Source of the DNA: VAZQ01 sp963816745
GTDB lineage: Bacteria > Pseudomonadota > Alphaproteobacteria > Rhizobiales > Xanthobacteraceae
DNA length: 64,000 nt
Assembly: GCA_963816745.1 (NCBI GenBank)
Contig: CAWFLQ010000006.1
Coordinates: 744,001 to 808,000 of the forward strand
Direction of reading: 5' to 3'
Shown one piece after another: positions 33,684-42,033 of this stretch. Position numbers and translations under genes: made by a program. The first letter of the stretch is position 1. Every line of letters begins with the position of its first letter. Under the pieces are notes generated by a model. The model was not told where the DNA came from. It saw only the letters and a program-made list of their open reading frames with translations, and ran no database searches.

Positions 33684-33797
33684 CCCTCACGCCGCCTGCT
33701 TCGGCAGCAGCGCGGCGAGATAGCCGTTCTGCCTGGCGACGAAGCGCTCCGGCCGTTCGGGACAATCCGCCAAATTGGTGGACGCGAAAGGCTGAAC

Positions 33798-34712
33798 TCA
33801 GCCCAGCTCGAACGTGGTGACGCCGAACACCCGCTCAACGCGCAGCGGGCGGATCGGACCGGTATACATCCGCGCGGTCTCGAACACCGGCGCGAGCCCG
33901 CGGCCTTGCGCCAGCGCGACCGCGTCGCCGTTGACGCTCGGGACGTCGAGGAAAACCTCGCCGCCGCCGATCGCCGTGGTGAGCGCCGTGAAGATGGTCT
34001 CGGCGGCGCCGCGCCCATCGGCCACCAAGGGGCCGATCTTGTGGCCGGTGCGGCAGGGGCGGATCACGCCCCAGGCGGCGAGCCGGCCGTCGCGGACGAG
34101 CGCGCGGCCGACATGCCCTTGCGCCTCGAGCCAGGCATGCAGGAACGCGCGGCGCGGCGCCGGAAAGACCGTGGCGTCGTCCGCCTCCACCACAACGAAC
34201 GGCACATCGGCCAGCGGAACGACGTCGGGCGGTGCCGCCATGGTGGGCGCGCCGGTAGAAGCAAGCTTGCCGCCGTAGCGGATATTGGCGTAGGCCAGCG
34301 TGAAGCCCGATTTGCGGTAGTTGCCCTGCTGCGCCACCACGCCGTCGAGGCCGATGGTGCGGGCGCCGGCATGTGCCACGGCCGCGTTCCAGATGCGCAG
34401 CCCGCAGCCGCGGCCGCGCAGGTCCGGCCGCACGATGTAGAAGCCGAGGAAGGCGAAGCGCGCGTCGTAGTTGACGCAGGAGATGGTCGCGGCCGGTTCG
34501 CCGCCGAGCTCGCCGATCAGAAAGCCCTGCGGATCGACCGTGGCGAAGCACGCGGCGTCGGCGCAGCCGGGATTCCAGCCTTCGCGCGCCGCCCAGTCCG
34601 CGGCGACGGCGATCTCCTGAGGCTGCATCGCGCGAATGTGGAAATCATCTTGCGGCGTCACGATCCGATCCTTCGTCCGACGATCACGGCCAAACCATTC
34701 ATAGCCGCTCAA
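33798..34712 (-). CDS. GNAT-family N-acetyltransferase with C-terminal second domain
   Basis: 304 residues with an N-terminal GNAT domain: Met-Gln-Pro-Gln-Glu-Ile-Ala...Trp-Ala-Ala-Arg-Glu-Gly-Trp-Asn-Pro-Gly, then Phe-Leu-Gly-Phe-Tyr-Ile-Val-Arg-Pro-Asp-Leu-Arg-Gly-Arg-Gly-Cys-Gly-Leu (motif A, acetyl-CoA binding, near residue 100). A second acetyltransferase-like domain (Acetyltransf_18 type) occupies the C-terminal half, with Val-Phe-Leu-Asp-Val-Pro-Ser-Val-Asn near residue 262. Homologues such as YitH act on small molecules of unknown identity. The true start may be the internal Met near residue 29, where the domain begins. Confidence 0.82.
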   Translation of the reverse strand: MSGYEWFGRDRRTKDRIVTPQDDFHIRAMQPQEIAVAADWAAREGWNPGCADAACFATVDPQGFLIGELGGEPAATISCVNYDARFAFLGFYIVRPDLRGRGCGLRIWNAAVAHAGARTIGLDGVVAQQGNYRKSGFTLAYANIRYGGKLASTGAPTMAAPPDVVPLADVPFVVVEADDATVFPAPRRAFLHAWLEAQGHVGRALVRDGRLAAWGVIRPCRTGHKIGPLVADGRGAAETIFTALTTAIGGGEVFLDVPSVNGDAVALAQGRGLAPVFETARMYTGPIRPLRVERVFGVTTFELG

Positions 34713-34726
34713 ATTAGGCCGAAGTC

Positions 34727-34914
34727 GTTAATGCTCCGTCGGCATCGTCGTGCTCAACGCGGAGCTGCGCGCGCAATTCATCAGCCGCGCCTTCCGCAAG
34801 ATGTGGCGCCTGCCGGACGCCAAGCCCGACAGCAAGCCGGCCTTCGTCGCGCCCCGGGGGCGGCCGCATGCTGATCTTTACCGACGTCGCCGACATCGCC
34901 CGCGGGCAGGGTAG
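34727..34914 (+). pseudogene. Remnant of a PAS-domain signalling protein with an internal deletion
   Basis: In one + strand frame, Gly-Ile-Val-Val-Leu-Asn-Ala-Glu-Leu-Arg-Ala-Gln-Phe-Ile-Ser-Arg-Ala-Phe-Arg-Lys and Met-Trp-Arg-Leu-Pro-Asp read as the start of a PAS domain of the kind found in Bradyrhizobium sensor proteins. After Pro-Ala-Phe-Val-Ala the domain core is missing; a shifted frame gives Gly-Gly-Arg-Met-Leu-Ile-Phe-Thr-Asp-Val-Ala-Asp-Ile-Ala-Arg, the usual end of the same domain. There is no start or upstream coding sequence. Read as a decayed fragment. Confidence 0.45.
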
Positions 34915-34924
34915 CGCGCGAAAA

Positions 34925-35956
34925 TCAGTCCTCCTGCCCGATCGCCTTCTTCACGCGCCCCAGCAGGTCGGGCGGCGCGGAGGTGATCTTGTTGACCAGG
35001 GCGTGAGCGTGCGCGGCGTTGCGCGGATCGATGTCGAGGTTTCGCTTCTTGGCCTCGTCCAGGAAGGCCGGATCCTTCATGAGGTCGTCGAAGGCCTTGC
35101 GCAGCGCGGCAACGCGGTCCGCGGGCACGCCCGGACCCACGGCCATCGCGCGGCCGAAGGGTGTTCCGGAGGCGAGGAATTCCACCACGTCCTTCTTCTC
35201 CGGCGGCGCCAGCTCCAGCAGCGTCGGCACGTCGGGCAACTGGCTCTTGCGCTCGAGCGTGAACTGCATCGGCAGCACGACCTTCTTCTCGGCCACCCAG
35301 TGCGGCCGGGTGCCGGCGAGATTCTCCCAGGATGCGGCCCAGCTGTGCACCTCGCCGCGCTCCATCGCCAGGTTCAGGTGATTGCCGCTGGGGTAGCCGG
35401 TGATGACCTGGTAGTTCGTGCCGAGCACGTTCTTGGCCATCATCGGCCACTGATACGTGAGGTGGGCTTTGCTGAAGGAGCCGACGACGAACTGCTTGGT
35501 CTTCACATCGTCCAGCGTCTTCACCGGCGCGGCGTGCCAGATCGCCATCGTATGCGCGATGGCGTCGTAGGTGCCGAGCCACTGGAACTTGGCGGTTTCG
35601 AAGCGTATCCCCAGGCCGGGCTCCAGCTTCTCGGACAACGGCAGCGAGTGCGACAGCAGGATCTTGCTGCCATCCTGCGGCCCGGGGCCGTAGAGGTGGT
35701 TGCCGGCGATGACGCCACCGGCGCCCGGCATGTGCTCGATGATGACGTTCGGGTTGCCCGGAATGTGACGGCCCAGATGCTCGCCGATGGTGCGGCCGTA
35801 GAGATCGTAGCTGCCGCCCGGCCCGGTCCCCATCAGGATCGCGATGGTCTTGCCCTTGTAGAAATCGGCAACACCCTGGGCCGCGCAGGGCGCGGCGGCG
35901 AGCGATGCCGCCAGAACCGCAAAGGAGAAAACGTGCGCGCGCGTGGCGTGAAGCAT
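34925..35956 (-). CDS. Bug/TctC-family substrate-binding protein
   Basis: The start is set at the ATG with GGGAGG 6-7 nt upstream. The product is 343 residues, with a signal peptide ending near Ala-Pro-Cys-Ala-Ala-Gln-Gly. The mature N-terminus Asp-Phe-Tyr-Lys-Gly-Lys-Thr-Ile...Gly-Pro-Gly-Gly-Ser-Tyr-Asp-Leu-Tyr-Gly-Arg and Met-Pro-Gly-Ala-Gly-Gly place it in the TctC family, in the same subgroup as the protein encoded at 51739 (Gly-Gly-Tyr-Asp-Ile-Tyr-Ala-Arg, Met-Pro-Gly-Ala-Gly-Ser). Binding specificity is unknown, and no membrane components are nearby. Confidence 0.85.
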   Translation of the reverse strand: MLHATRAHVFSFAVLAASLAAAPCAAQGVADFYKGKTIAILMGTGPGGSYDLYGRTIGEHLGRHIPGNPNVIIEHMPGAGGVIAGNHLYGPGPQDGSKILLSHSLPLSEKLEPGLGIRFETAKFQWLGTYDAIAHTMAIWHAAPVKTLDDVKTKQFVVGSFSKAHLTYQWPMMAKNVLGTNYQVITGYPSGNHLNLAMERGEVHSWAASWENLAGTRPHWVAEKKVVLPMQFTLERKSQLPDVPTLLELAPPEKKDVVEFLASGTPFGRAMAVGPGVPADRVAALRKAFDDLMKDPAFLDEAKKRNLDIDPRNAAHAHALVNKITSAPPDLLGRVKKAIGQED

Positions 35957-36244
35957 GTTCGACCTCCCTCGATGGACAGGCGCTTGCAGGCGCGCCTTTT
36001 CGTTTGAGGGTTTCACAGGGCCATAGTGCCTTCAAGCACCGCGCTACGCGGCAAATCGCATCGTCCGACCGCGGAGGCGCTACGATGCGCCACAGGATTC
36101 CAAACGGTACTTGGGCGCTCTCAGGCAGGCCGGCGTTCGTCGGTGCTTGAGGTCGTCGCTTGGCTTGACTCTACCATAAATTGCGTCAAATTTACTTACG
36201 ATTACAGGATGCATTGCCGGACCGATGGTGAGTGAGGGGGTCTC

Positions 36245-37168
36245 ATGCAGGATGTCGCAAGTATGCTGCAGACGCTGCCTGGATTTCTGACGATCGTTAA
36301 TGTCGTCATCCTGCTCAGCGCTATTTTTTTCTTCACCAGCACGCTGGCATCGCACCTGCTCGAAATGTTCGTGGGGATGATCAACTCGCGCGGAAAGCAG
36401 TTGCGCAAGCGACTGGACACTGCGCTCGGCGAGAACGTCGCCGCGGCCATCTATGCAGATCCACTCATCAGATCCCTGATGGGCCGCGGCGCCAGGATCA
36501 TGCCCGGCACCGCATCGCCGCAACCGCCGTCCTATATCGAGCCGGAGCTTTTTGCGCGTGTCGTTGCCAAACTGTCTCAGACGAGCGGCAACGCCGTAAG
36601 CGGGAGCGACGTCATAAAGGACATAAAGGAGTCCGTGGCAGCGGCTACTCCGGCCGAGCTCGAGCCGAGGATCATCGAATGGTTCAAGGCCGTCAATGAT
36701 CGCCAGAACGGCGTCTACACACGCTGGTCGTTTCTTCGCCTGCTCATCATCGGATTCTTGTTCGCCGCCGCGATGGATATCGACACCGTTCACATTACGG
36801 GCACGATCTGGAAGAACCCCGAGGTGGCAGAAAAAGTAGCGAAAGAGCTGGAGCAGGCCGCGCAACTCAGCAAGTCCGGCGATCTCTCGCAGCTGAGCGA
36901 CGAGCAAAGGAAAAAGCTTCAGGAGGCCATTGCCTCGGCCTGGACGCAGGTGCGCGACACGGCTCCACCGGCATACGCCTGGCAAACGCGGCCATCGAAA
37001 CTGAGCGCGGAGCAGTGGGCCAGCAAGGTCCTGGGCTGGCTCCTGACGGCGCTCGCGACTTCGCTGGGCGCACAATTCTGGTTCAACATCATGTCCGAAG
37101 CGCTGAAGCTTCGTGCTGCCGGCCGCAAGCCGGACGACAACGTCAAGAACGGACAGGGCGGCGGGTAA
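36245..37168 (+). CDS. Hypothetical membrane protein (307 aa)
   Basis: A 307-residue protein with three hydrophobic segments (about residues 13-36, 160-178 and 262-282) flanking two soluble regions. The first soluble region (40-155) includes Ser-Arg-Gly-Lys-Gln-Leu-Arg-Lys-Arg-Leu and Asp-Pro-Leu-Ile-Arg-Ser-Leu; the second (180-260) is helical and charged, with Val-Ala-Lys-Glu-Leu-Glu-Gln-Ala-Ala. The G-rich stretch GAGGGGG precedes the ATG. The layout (early helix with Ser-Thr-Leu-Ala-Ser-His-Leu-Leu-Glu-Met) recalls uncharacterised inner-membrane proteins found singly in many bacteria. No function assigned. Confidence 0.7.
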   Translation: MQDVASMLQTLPGFLTIVNVVILLSAIFFFTSTLASHLLEMFVGMINSRGKQLRKRLDTALGENVAAAIYADPLIRSLMGRGARIMPGTASPQPPSYIEPELFARVVAKLSQTSGNAVSGSDVIKDIKESVAAATPAELEPRIIEWFKAVNDRQNGVYTRWSFLRLLIIGFLFAAAMDIDTVHITGTIWKNPEVAEKVAKELEQAAQLSKSGDLSQLSDEQRKKLQEAIASAWTQVRDTAPPAYAWQTRPSKLSAEQWASKVLGWLLTALATSLGAQFWFNIMSEALKLRAAGRKPDDNVKNGQGGG

Positions 37169-37195
37169 CGCGACGGGAGCCGGCTCCCACGTCGC

Positions 37196-39115
37196 CTATG
37201 CGCCCACCCCCTTCCCTTTCAACGCGCCGCCGATCTCGTCGAGGATGGCGGGATCGTCGATGGTGGCCGGCATGGTCCAGGTCTCGCCGTCGGCAATTTT
37301 CTTCATGGTGCCGCGGAGAATTTTTCCCGAGCGGGTCTTGGGCAGGCGCGCCACGGTGATCGCGAGCTTGAAGGCGGCAACCGGGCCGATTTTCTCGCGC
37401 ACCAGCCCGACACATTCCTGCTCGATCTCGGCGTTCGGTCGGTTGACGCCGGCCTTGAGCACGATGAAGCCGCAGGGGACCTCCCCCTTGAGCGCGTCGG
37501 CGATGCCGATGACGGCGCATTCGGCGACGTCCTTGTGCGCGGACAGCACCTCCTCCATGCCGCCGGTCGAGAGCCGGTGGCCAGCGACGTTGATGATGTC
37601 GTCGGTGCGGCTCATGACATGGACGTAGCCGTCGTCGTCCTTGAAGCCCGCGTCAGCGGTCTTGTAGTAGCCCGGGAACTCGGCGAGGTAGCTCTCCTTG
37701 AAGCGCTCGTCCTGCTGCCACAGCGTCGGCAGGCAGGCGGGCGGCAACGGCAGCTTGACCACGATGGAGCCGATCGTGTTCGCCGGCAGCGGCTGCGCGC
37801 GCTCGTCGACCACATCGATCTGATAACCCGGCATCGGCACCGTGGCGGAGCCGTGCTTCACCGGCAGTTGGCCGAGGCCGACGGGATTGCCGGCGATGCA
37901 CCAGCCGGTCTCGGTCTGCCACCAATGATCGATCACCGGCTTCTTCAGCAGATTCTCCGCCCAGATGACGGTGTCGGGATCGGCGCGCTCGCCCGCGAGG
38001 AACAGCGCGCGGAATTTCGACAGGTCGTATTGCGCGAAGAACTTGCCCTGCGGGTCTTCCTTCTTGATGGCGCGGAAGGCGGTGGGCGCGGTGAACATGG
38101 CGACGGCGCCGTGCTCGGCGATCACGCGCCAGAACGCGCCGGCATCGGGCGTGCCCACCGGCTTGCCTTCGTAGAGGATCGACGTGCAGCCGTGGAACAG
38201 CGGCGCGTAGACGATGTAGGAATGGCCGACCACCCAGCCGACGTCGGAGGCCGACCACCACACCTCGCCCGGCTCGATGCCGTAGAGATTCTTCATCGAC
38301 CATTCGAGCGCGACCATGTGGCCGCCGTTGTCGCGCACGACTCCCTTGGGTATGCCGGTCGTGCCCGAGGTATAGAGGATGTAGAGCGGATCGGTGGCGG
38401 CGACCGGCACGCAGTCGTAGACCGAGCGGGCGAATACGATCGCCTCGTCGCGCACCTTGGCCCAATCGTGGTCGCGGCCGGAGACGAGCGCGGCTTCCTC
38501 CTGCGGACGCTGCAGGATCAGGCAGGCATCGGGCTTGTGGCTCGCGAGCCTGATCGCCTCGTCGAGCAGCGGCTTGTACTTGACGATGCGGCCTACTTCG
38601 AGACCGCAACTCGCGGACAGGATCACCTTCGGCTTGGCGTCGTCGATGCGGGTCGCGAGCTCGCGCGCCGCGAAACCGCCGAACACGACCGAATGCACCG
38701 CGCCGATGCGCGCACAGGCGAGCATCGCGACCACCGCCTCCGGCACCATCGGCATGTAGAGGACGACGCGGTCGCCCTTCTCCACGCCGAGGTTGCGCAG
38801 GATCGCGGCCAGCACCTGGGTCTCGACCTGCAGGCGGTGATAGCTGATGGTCTGCTTCTGGCCCGCGAGCGGGGAATCGTAGATGAGCGCGGCCTGCTCG
38901 CCGCGGCCGCTCATGACGTGGCGGTCCACGGCGTTCCAGCAGGTGTTGCAGACGCCGCCCGCGAACCAGCGGCCGTAGACGCCCGCCTTCGGGTCGAATA
39001 CCTGCTTCGGCGGCTCGATCCAGTCGATGGCTCGAGCGGCCTCACCCCAGAAGCCTTGGGGATCGCGCTGCCAGCGGGCATAGATCTCATGATAGTTGCT
39101 GGTGCGGGCATCCAT
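37196..39115 (-). CDS. prpE: Propionate--CoA ligase (propionyl-CoA synthetase)
   Basis: An AMP-forming acyl-CoA synthetase of 639 residues, the length typical of PrpE. Features are the acetyl-CoA synthetase N-terminal domain, the adenylation A3 loop Tyr-Thr-Ser-Gly-Thr-Thr-Gly-Ile-Pro-Lys-Gly, the downstream Trp-Trp-Gln-Thr-Glu-Thr-Gly motif, and the C-terminal A10 lysine in Lys-Thr-Arg-Ser-Gly-Lys-Ile-Leu-Arg-Gly, a known target of regulatory acetylation. It activates propionate (or acetate) for entry into the methylmalonyl or methylcitrate route. The start ATG at 39115 has GGGAGCA upstream; the frame stays open further upstream but is not conserved in character. Confidence 0.9.
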   Translation of the reverse strand: MDARTSNYHEIYARWQRDPQGFWGEAARAIDWIEPPKQVFDPKAGVYGRWFAGGVCNTCWNAVDRHVMSGRGEQAALIYDSPLAGQKQTISYHRLQVETQVLAAILRNLGVEKGDRVVLYMPMVPEAVVAMLACARIGAVHSVVFGGFAARELATRIDDAKPKVILSASCGLEVGRIVKYKPLLDEAIRLASHKPDACLILQRPQEEAALVSGRDHDWAKVRDEAIVFARSVYDCVPVAATDPLYILYTSGTTGIPKGVVRDNGGHMVALEWSMKNLYGIEPGEVWWSASDVGWVVGHSYIVYAPLFHGCTSILYEGKPVGTPDAGAFWRVIAEHGAVAMFTAPTAFRAIKKEDPQGKFFAQYDLSKFRALFLAGERADPDTVIWAENLLKKPVIDHWWQTETGWCIAGNPVGLGQLPVKHGSATVPMPGYQIDVVDERAQPLPANTIGSIVVKLPLPPACLPTLWQQDERFKESYLAEFPGYYKTADAGFKDDDGYVHVMSRTDDIINVAGHRLSTGGMEEVLSAHKDVAECAVIGIADALKGEVPCGFIVLKAGVNRPNAEIEQECVGLVREKIGPVAAFKLAITVARLPKTRSGKILRGTMKKIADGETWTMPATIDDPAILDEIGGALKGKGVGA

Positions 39116-39277
39116 GGCGCTGCTCCCGGCTGTATTCTCTTGACCCCATTGTGGGCCCAAAGCCCGTCTTTGCAAGGCTCGCAGCCCACGGGCCTTCGAA
39201 CCGACGACGGATCGTGCTAGTTTTCTTGCACGACCTCTCGTCGCGGGCTGATCACGACCTCTTGTCGCGAGTGGATC

Positions 39278-39946
39278 ATGAACCGACGGCAGCTCATTTG
39301 GGGCATGGCCTTCAGCCTGCCCGCCGTGTGTCGTGCCGAGACCCCATCGCCCCAAACTGGCGGCGCATCGGGCACGGCATGGACGAAGGCTCCTTCGATC
39401 GTCGCCCTCTCCTCGCGCTCCGACGCCCGCGTCGCACTCGTGAGCGAAGCCGTCGCGTTCTGGAACCGCGAGTTGGCCGTCCTCGGAAGCGCATTCAAGC
39501 TCGGACCTGTCACGCCGGCCAGGGGAGCTATCCCGGTCGACCAACTTGCTGCTTTGAGCGCAAGTATCCTCAGCCGCACCGGGCCCGCGGAGCTCCCGAA
39601 GAATGTCCAGCAGTGGCCGGGCGATATCATCGTGGCGTTGTCGGACGGCGAATTCATTTCGTTCGCGGCGCGCTGGCCGGAGAACCGGAAGGCGCTGGTC
39701 GCCATCCGAAGCGACCGGATCCCCCCGATCCGGCTTCCCAACGTCGCCCGCAACGTGATCGCCCACGAGCTCGGCCATGCGATCGGACTGGGGCACAATG
39801 CCGATGCCACCAAGCTGATGTGCGGCCGCCCGGCGCCCTGCCGGCCCGATGCCTTTGTTTCGGAAACGGCGCGATTTTTTCCGCTGACGAGCGAAGAAAA
39901 GGCGCGGCTGCTCGCCATGTACCCAGCCGACTGGAAGGGCCAATGA
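39278..39946 (+). CDS. Secreted metzincin-like zinc protease (small)
   Basis: 222 residues with a short export signal (Arg-Arg-Gln-Leu-Ile-Trp-Gly-Met-Ala-Phe-Ser-Leu-Pro-Ala-Val-Cys). The C-terminal half holds the zinc motif His163-Glu164-Leu-Gly-His167-Ala-Ile-Gly-Leu-Gly-His173-Asn, the extended metzincin signature, followed by a Met-turn candidate Lys-Leu-Met181-Cys-Gly. There is no large propeptide, and the domain resembles matrixin-type (M10A-like) proteases of bacteria. The twin-arginine-like start could mean Tat export, but the Lys/Phe context is weak. Its stop is adjacent to, and convergent with, the AraC-type gene. Confidence 0.75.
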   Translation: MNRRQLIWGMAFSLPAVCRAETPSPQTGGASGTAWTKAPSIVALSSRSDARVALVSEAVAFWNRELAVLGSAFKLGPVTPARGAIPVDQLAALSASILSRTGPAELPKNVQQWPGDIIVALSDGEFISFAARWPENRKALVAIRSDRIPPIRLPNVARNVIAHELGHAIGLGHNADATKLMCGRPAPCRPDAFVSETARFFPLTSEEKARLLAMYPADWKGQ

Positions 39947-40924
39947 TCAGGTGGAGCGATCGGCTGCCTTGCTGGCGCGACTCCGTCGCGCAATGGCGGC
40001 CATTGGCGAATGCGCAGTATCAACCAGCGGATCCGGCAGTACCCCGAGGCCTTCGGCAATCGCCGCACGATAAGCCGAGGGCGACTGTCCCGCGCGTTTT
40101 GCGAACAAGCGGCTGAAATATCCGGGGTCGTCGAAGCCGAGTTGATGTGCGATCTCGTTGACCGCGGCCGGGGTGTAAGCCAGGAGGCGGCGGGCTTCCA
40201 GCACCAGCCGCTCGTGCAGCATGTCGAGCGCGCCGAGGCCGGTGACGGCGCGGCAGCAACGGCTCAAGTGATCGGGCGTGACTCCCAGCGCGGCGGCATA
40301 GTCGCGAACCGGCCAGTGCTCGCGAAAATGAGCTTCGACCAATGACCGGAAACGTTGCACGAGCGTGTCGGCCAAGACCTGCCGCGGAGAGATCGGCGAT
40401 GCGGCGCCTTCGTGCCGCATGAACCACAATCCCAGCAGGATGGCATGCGCATGCAACGCCTCGGCGCGCCCGGACCGGCGGCCCCGGAACTCACGGGCGA
40501 GCTGGGCAAAGAGCTCTCGCAACTCACCTGCGTCGGCGCCGATATCGGACTTGCGCAGGACGATGGGGTGACCAAGCCGCGCCGGCCCGGATGCCGGCGC
40601 CGGAACTCTCTGCAGCAGCGCAGTCGGCACGGTCACCTTGTGGCCGGCGCTGTCGGGTTTGTAGGCAAATCCGTGCATGACGCCGGGCGCCACCATCCAA
40701 GCCGCCGGCGCCGTCAATTCGTGTCTGATACCGTCGATCGTGGCCACGACCGATCCACGCTCGAGCAATTCGAATTGATGAAGCGCTTCGTGGCGATGCA
40801 CCGGTATCGTCCACTGGTGCAGCTTTCCACGAATGCCGATCGGCTCGTAGTGCAGGCAGTCGTCGGGCTGAAAGTGCCGGACTTCCCGAAACGGCACCAT
40901 CAGCAGGGAGCCGGGAGCGTTCAT
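39947..40924 (-). CDS. AraC-family transcriptional regulator
   Basis: 325 residues with an N-terminal cupin-like sensing domain (about 10-100; Ile-Pro-Val-His-Arg-His-Glu-Ala-Leu-His-Gln-Phe) and a C-terminal double HTH (about 195-295) ending with the AraC signature Asn-Glu-Ile-Ala-His-Gln-Leu-Gly-Phe-Asp-Asp-Pro-Gly-Tyr-Phe-Ser-Arg-Leu-Phe. The His-rich cupin resembles PobR/HpaA-type regulators of aromatic-acid catabolism. It is divergent from the Bug protein and ThDP enzyme genes across a 106-bp gap and probably regulates them. Confidence 0.9.
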   Translation of the reverse strand: MNAPGSLLMVPFREVRHFQPDDCLHYEPIGIRGKLHQWTIPVHRHEALHQFELLERGSVVATIDGIRHELTAPAAWMVAPGVMHGFAYKPDSAGHKVTVPTALLQRVPAPASGPARLGHPIVLRKSDIGADAGELRELFAQLAREFRGRRSGRAEALHAHAILLGLWFMRHEGAASPISPRQVLADTLVQRFRSLVEAHFREHWPVRDYAAALGVTPDHLSRCCRAVTGLGALDMLHERLVLEARRLLAYTPAAVNEIAHQLGFDDPGYFSRLFAKRAGQSPSAYRAAIAEGLGVLPDPLVDTAHSPMAAIARRSRASKAADRST

Positions 40925-41030
40925 CGCCGAGCCTTGTTTGATGCCGGAAATCTACCGTCTCGTGCCCTATTCGTCCATGTCCGCCTCCTGCCGGAGCGTC
41001 TAAATTGGACGAAACCGCGAGGAAACAGCG

Positions 41031-42020
41031 ATGATGAACCGACGCCAAATGATCGCTGCCGCGGCCGCCGCATCGGCCGCTTGGCCCTTTGCCCGTATTC
41101 AACGAGCCGCCGCGCAACTGGCGGGCAACGCGTTCATCGTGTCGGGCTTTCCGGCGGGTGGAATGGGCGACCTGCTGTCCCGACCGCTGAGCGAGAAGCT
41201 GCGCGGCAGCTACGCGGCAAATGTGCTGGTCGACCACCGCGTGGGCGCCGGCGGACGTCTCGCCGCGGAATATGTCAAGCGCGCCAGCCCGGACGGCCTG
41301 ACCATCCTGCAGATCCCCGCCTCGATCATGACGCTCTATCCGCACACGTACAAATCGCTGAACTACGATCCGCTGACCGATTTCGTCCCGGTGACGACAC
41401 TCTGCACGTACATGTACTCGTTCACCGCCAGCTCGGCGCTTCCGGCCAACATCCGCACCGTCGCCGAATTCGTCGCCTGGGCCCGCGCCAATCCGAAGCA
41501 ATCGTCCTATGGCATACCCGCGGCGGGCTCGTCGCTGCATCTTGCCGGCATGATGCTTCAGCGCGCGACCGGCATGGAGTTCGCGGCCGTACCGTATCGC
41601 GGCGGCGCGCCGCTGCTCACCGACATGCTGGCCGGGGTCATTCCGGTGAGCTTCAATGTGCTGGGAGAAGTGCTGCCGCATGTGCGCAGCGGCAAGCTTC
41701 GCTCGCTCGCCGTGAGCAGCGCCGAGAGATCGCCGTTCCTGCCCGAGGTGCCGACATTCGTCGAGCAGGGTTTCAAGGACATCGCCCTGCAGGAATGGCT
41801 GGGCTGGTTTCTGCCCGCGCGCACGCCGATGGACGTCGTGCAGAAGCTGAACCTCGGCGCGCGCGACGGGCTGGCGTCGCGCGAGCTGATCGAGAGCCTG
41901 GCCAATGGCGGACTGCAGCCGAAATATACGACGCCGGAGGAGTTCGCGTCGGTTTTGAAGCAGGACTACGACCGCTGGGCGCCGATCATCAAAGCCGTCG
42001 GCTTCAGCGCCGCGGATTGA
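41031..42020 (+). CDS. Bug/TctC-family substrate-binding protein with Tat-like signal
   Basis: 329 residues. The N-terminus Met-Met-Asn-Arg-Arg-Gln-Met-Ile-Ala-Ala-Ala-Ala-Ala-Ala-Ser has a twin arginine and an Ala-rich core, suggesting Tat export, which is unusual for the family but seen in alphaproteobacterial members. The mature domain has Gly-Phe-Pro-Ala-Gly-Gly-Met-Gly-Asp...Asp-His-Arg-Val-Gly-Ala-Gly-Gly-Arg and Ala-Val-Pro-Tyr-Arg-Gly-Gly-Ala-Pro. It is followed 13 nt later by the ThDP-enzyme gene, so it may import the substrate that enzyme acts on, under the divergent AraC regulator. Confidence 0.88.
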   Translation: MMNRRQMIAAAAAASAAWPFARIQRAAAQLAGNAFIVSGFPAGGMGDLLSRPLSEKLRGSYAANVLVDHRVGAGGRLAAEYVKRASPDGLTILQIPASIMTLYPHTYKSLNYDPLTDFVPVTTLCTYMYSFTASSALPANIRTVAEFVAWARANPKQSSYGIPAAGSSLHLAGMMLQRATGMEFAAVPYRGGAPLLTDMLAGVIPVSFNVLGEVLPHVRSGKLRSLAVSSAERSPFLPEVPTFVEQGFKDIALQEWLGWFLPARTPMDVVQKLNLGARDGLASRELIESLANGGLQPKYTTPEEFASVLKQDYDRWAPIIKAVGFSAAD

Positions 42021-42033
42021 GCGAATTTGTCGG

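Noticed and set aside
33684..33797. Possible C-terminal extension of the GNAT protein: the frame stays open beyond its TGA for about 35 codons
   Set aside because: No sign of readthrough and no recognised peptide; probably debris of another gene or chance.
37196..39943. A longer start for the propionyl-CoA synthetase, adding about 276 residues
   Set aside because: The extension overlaps the metzincin-like gene on the other strand and resembles antisense sequence; the start at 39115 gives the normal PrpE length.
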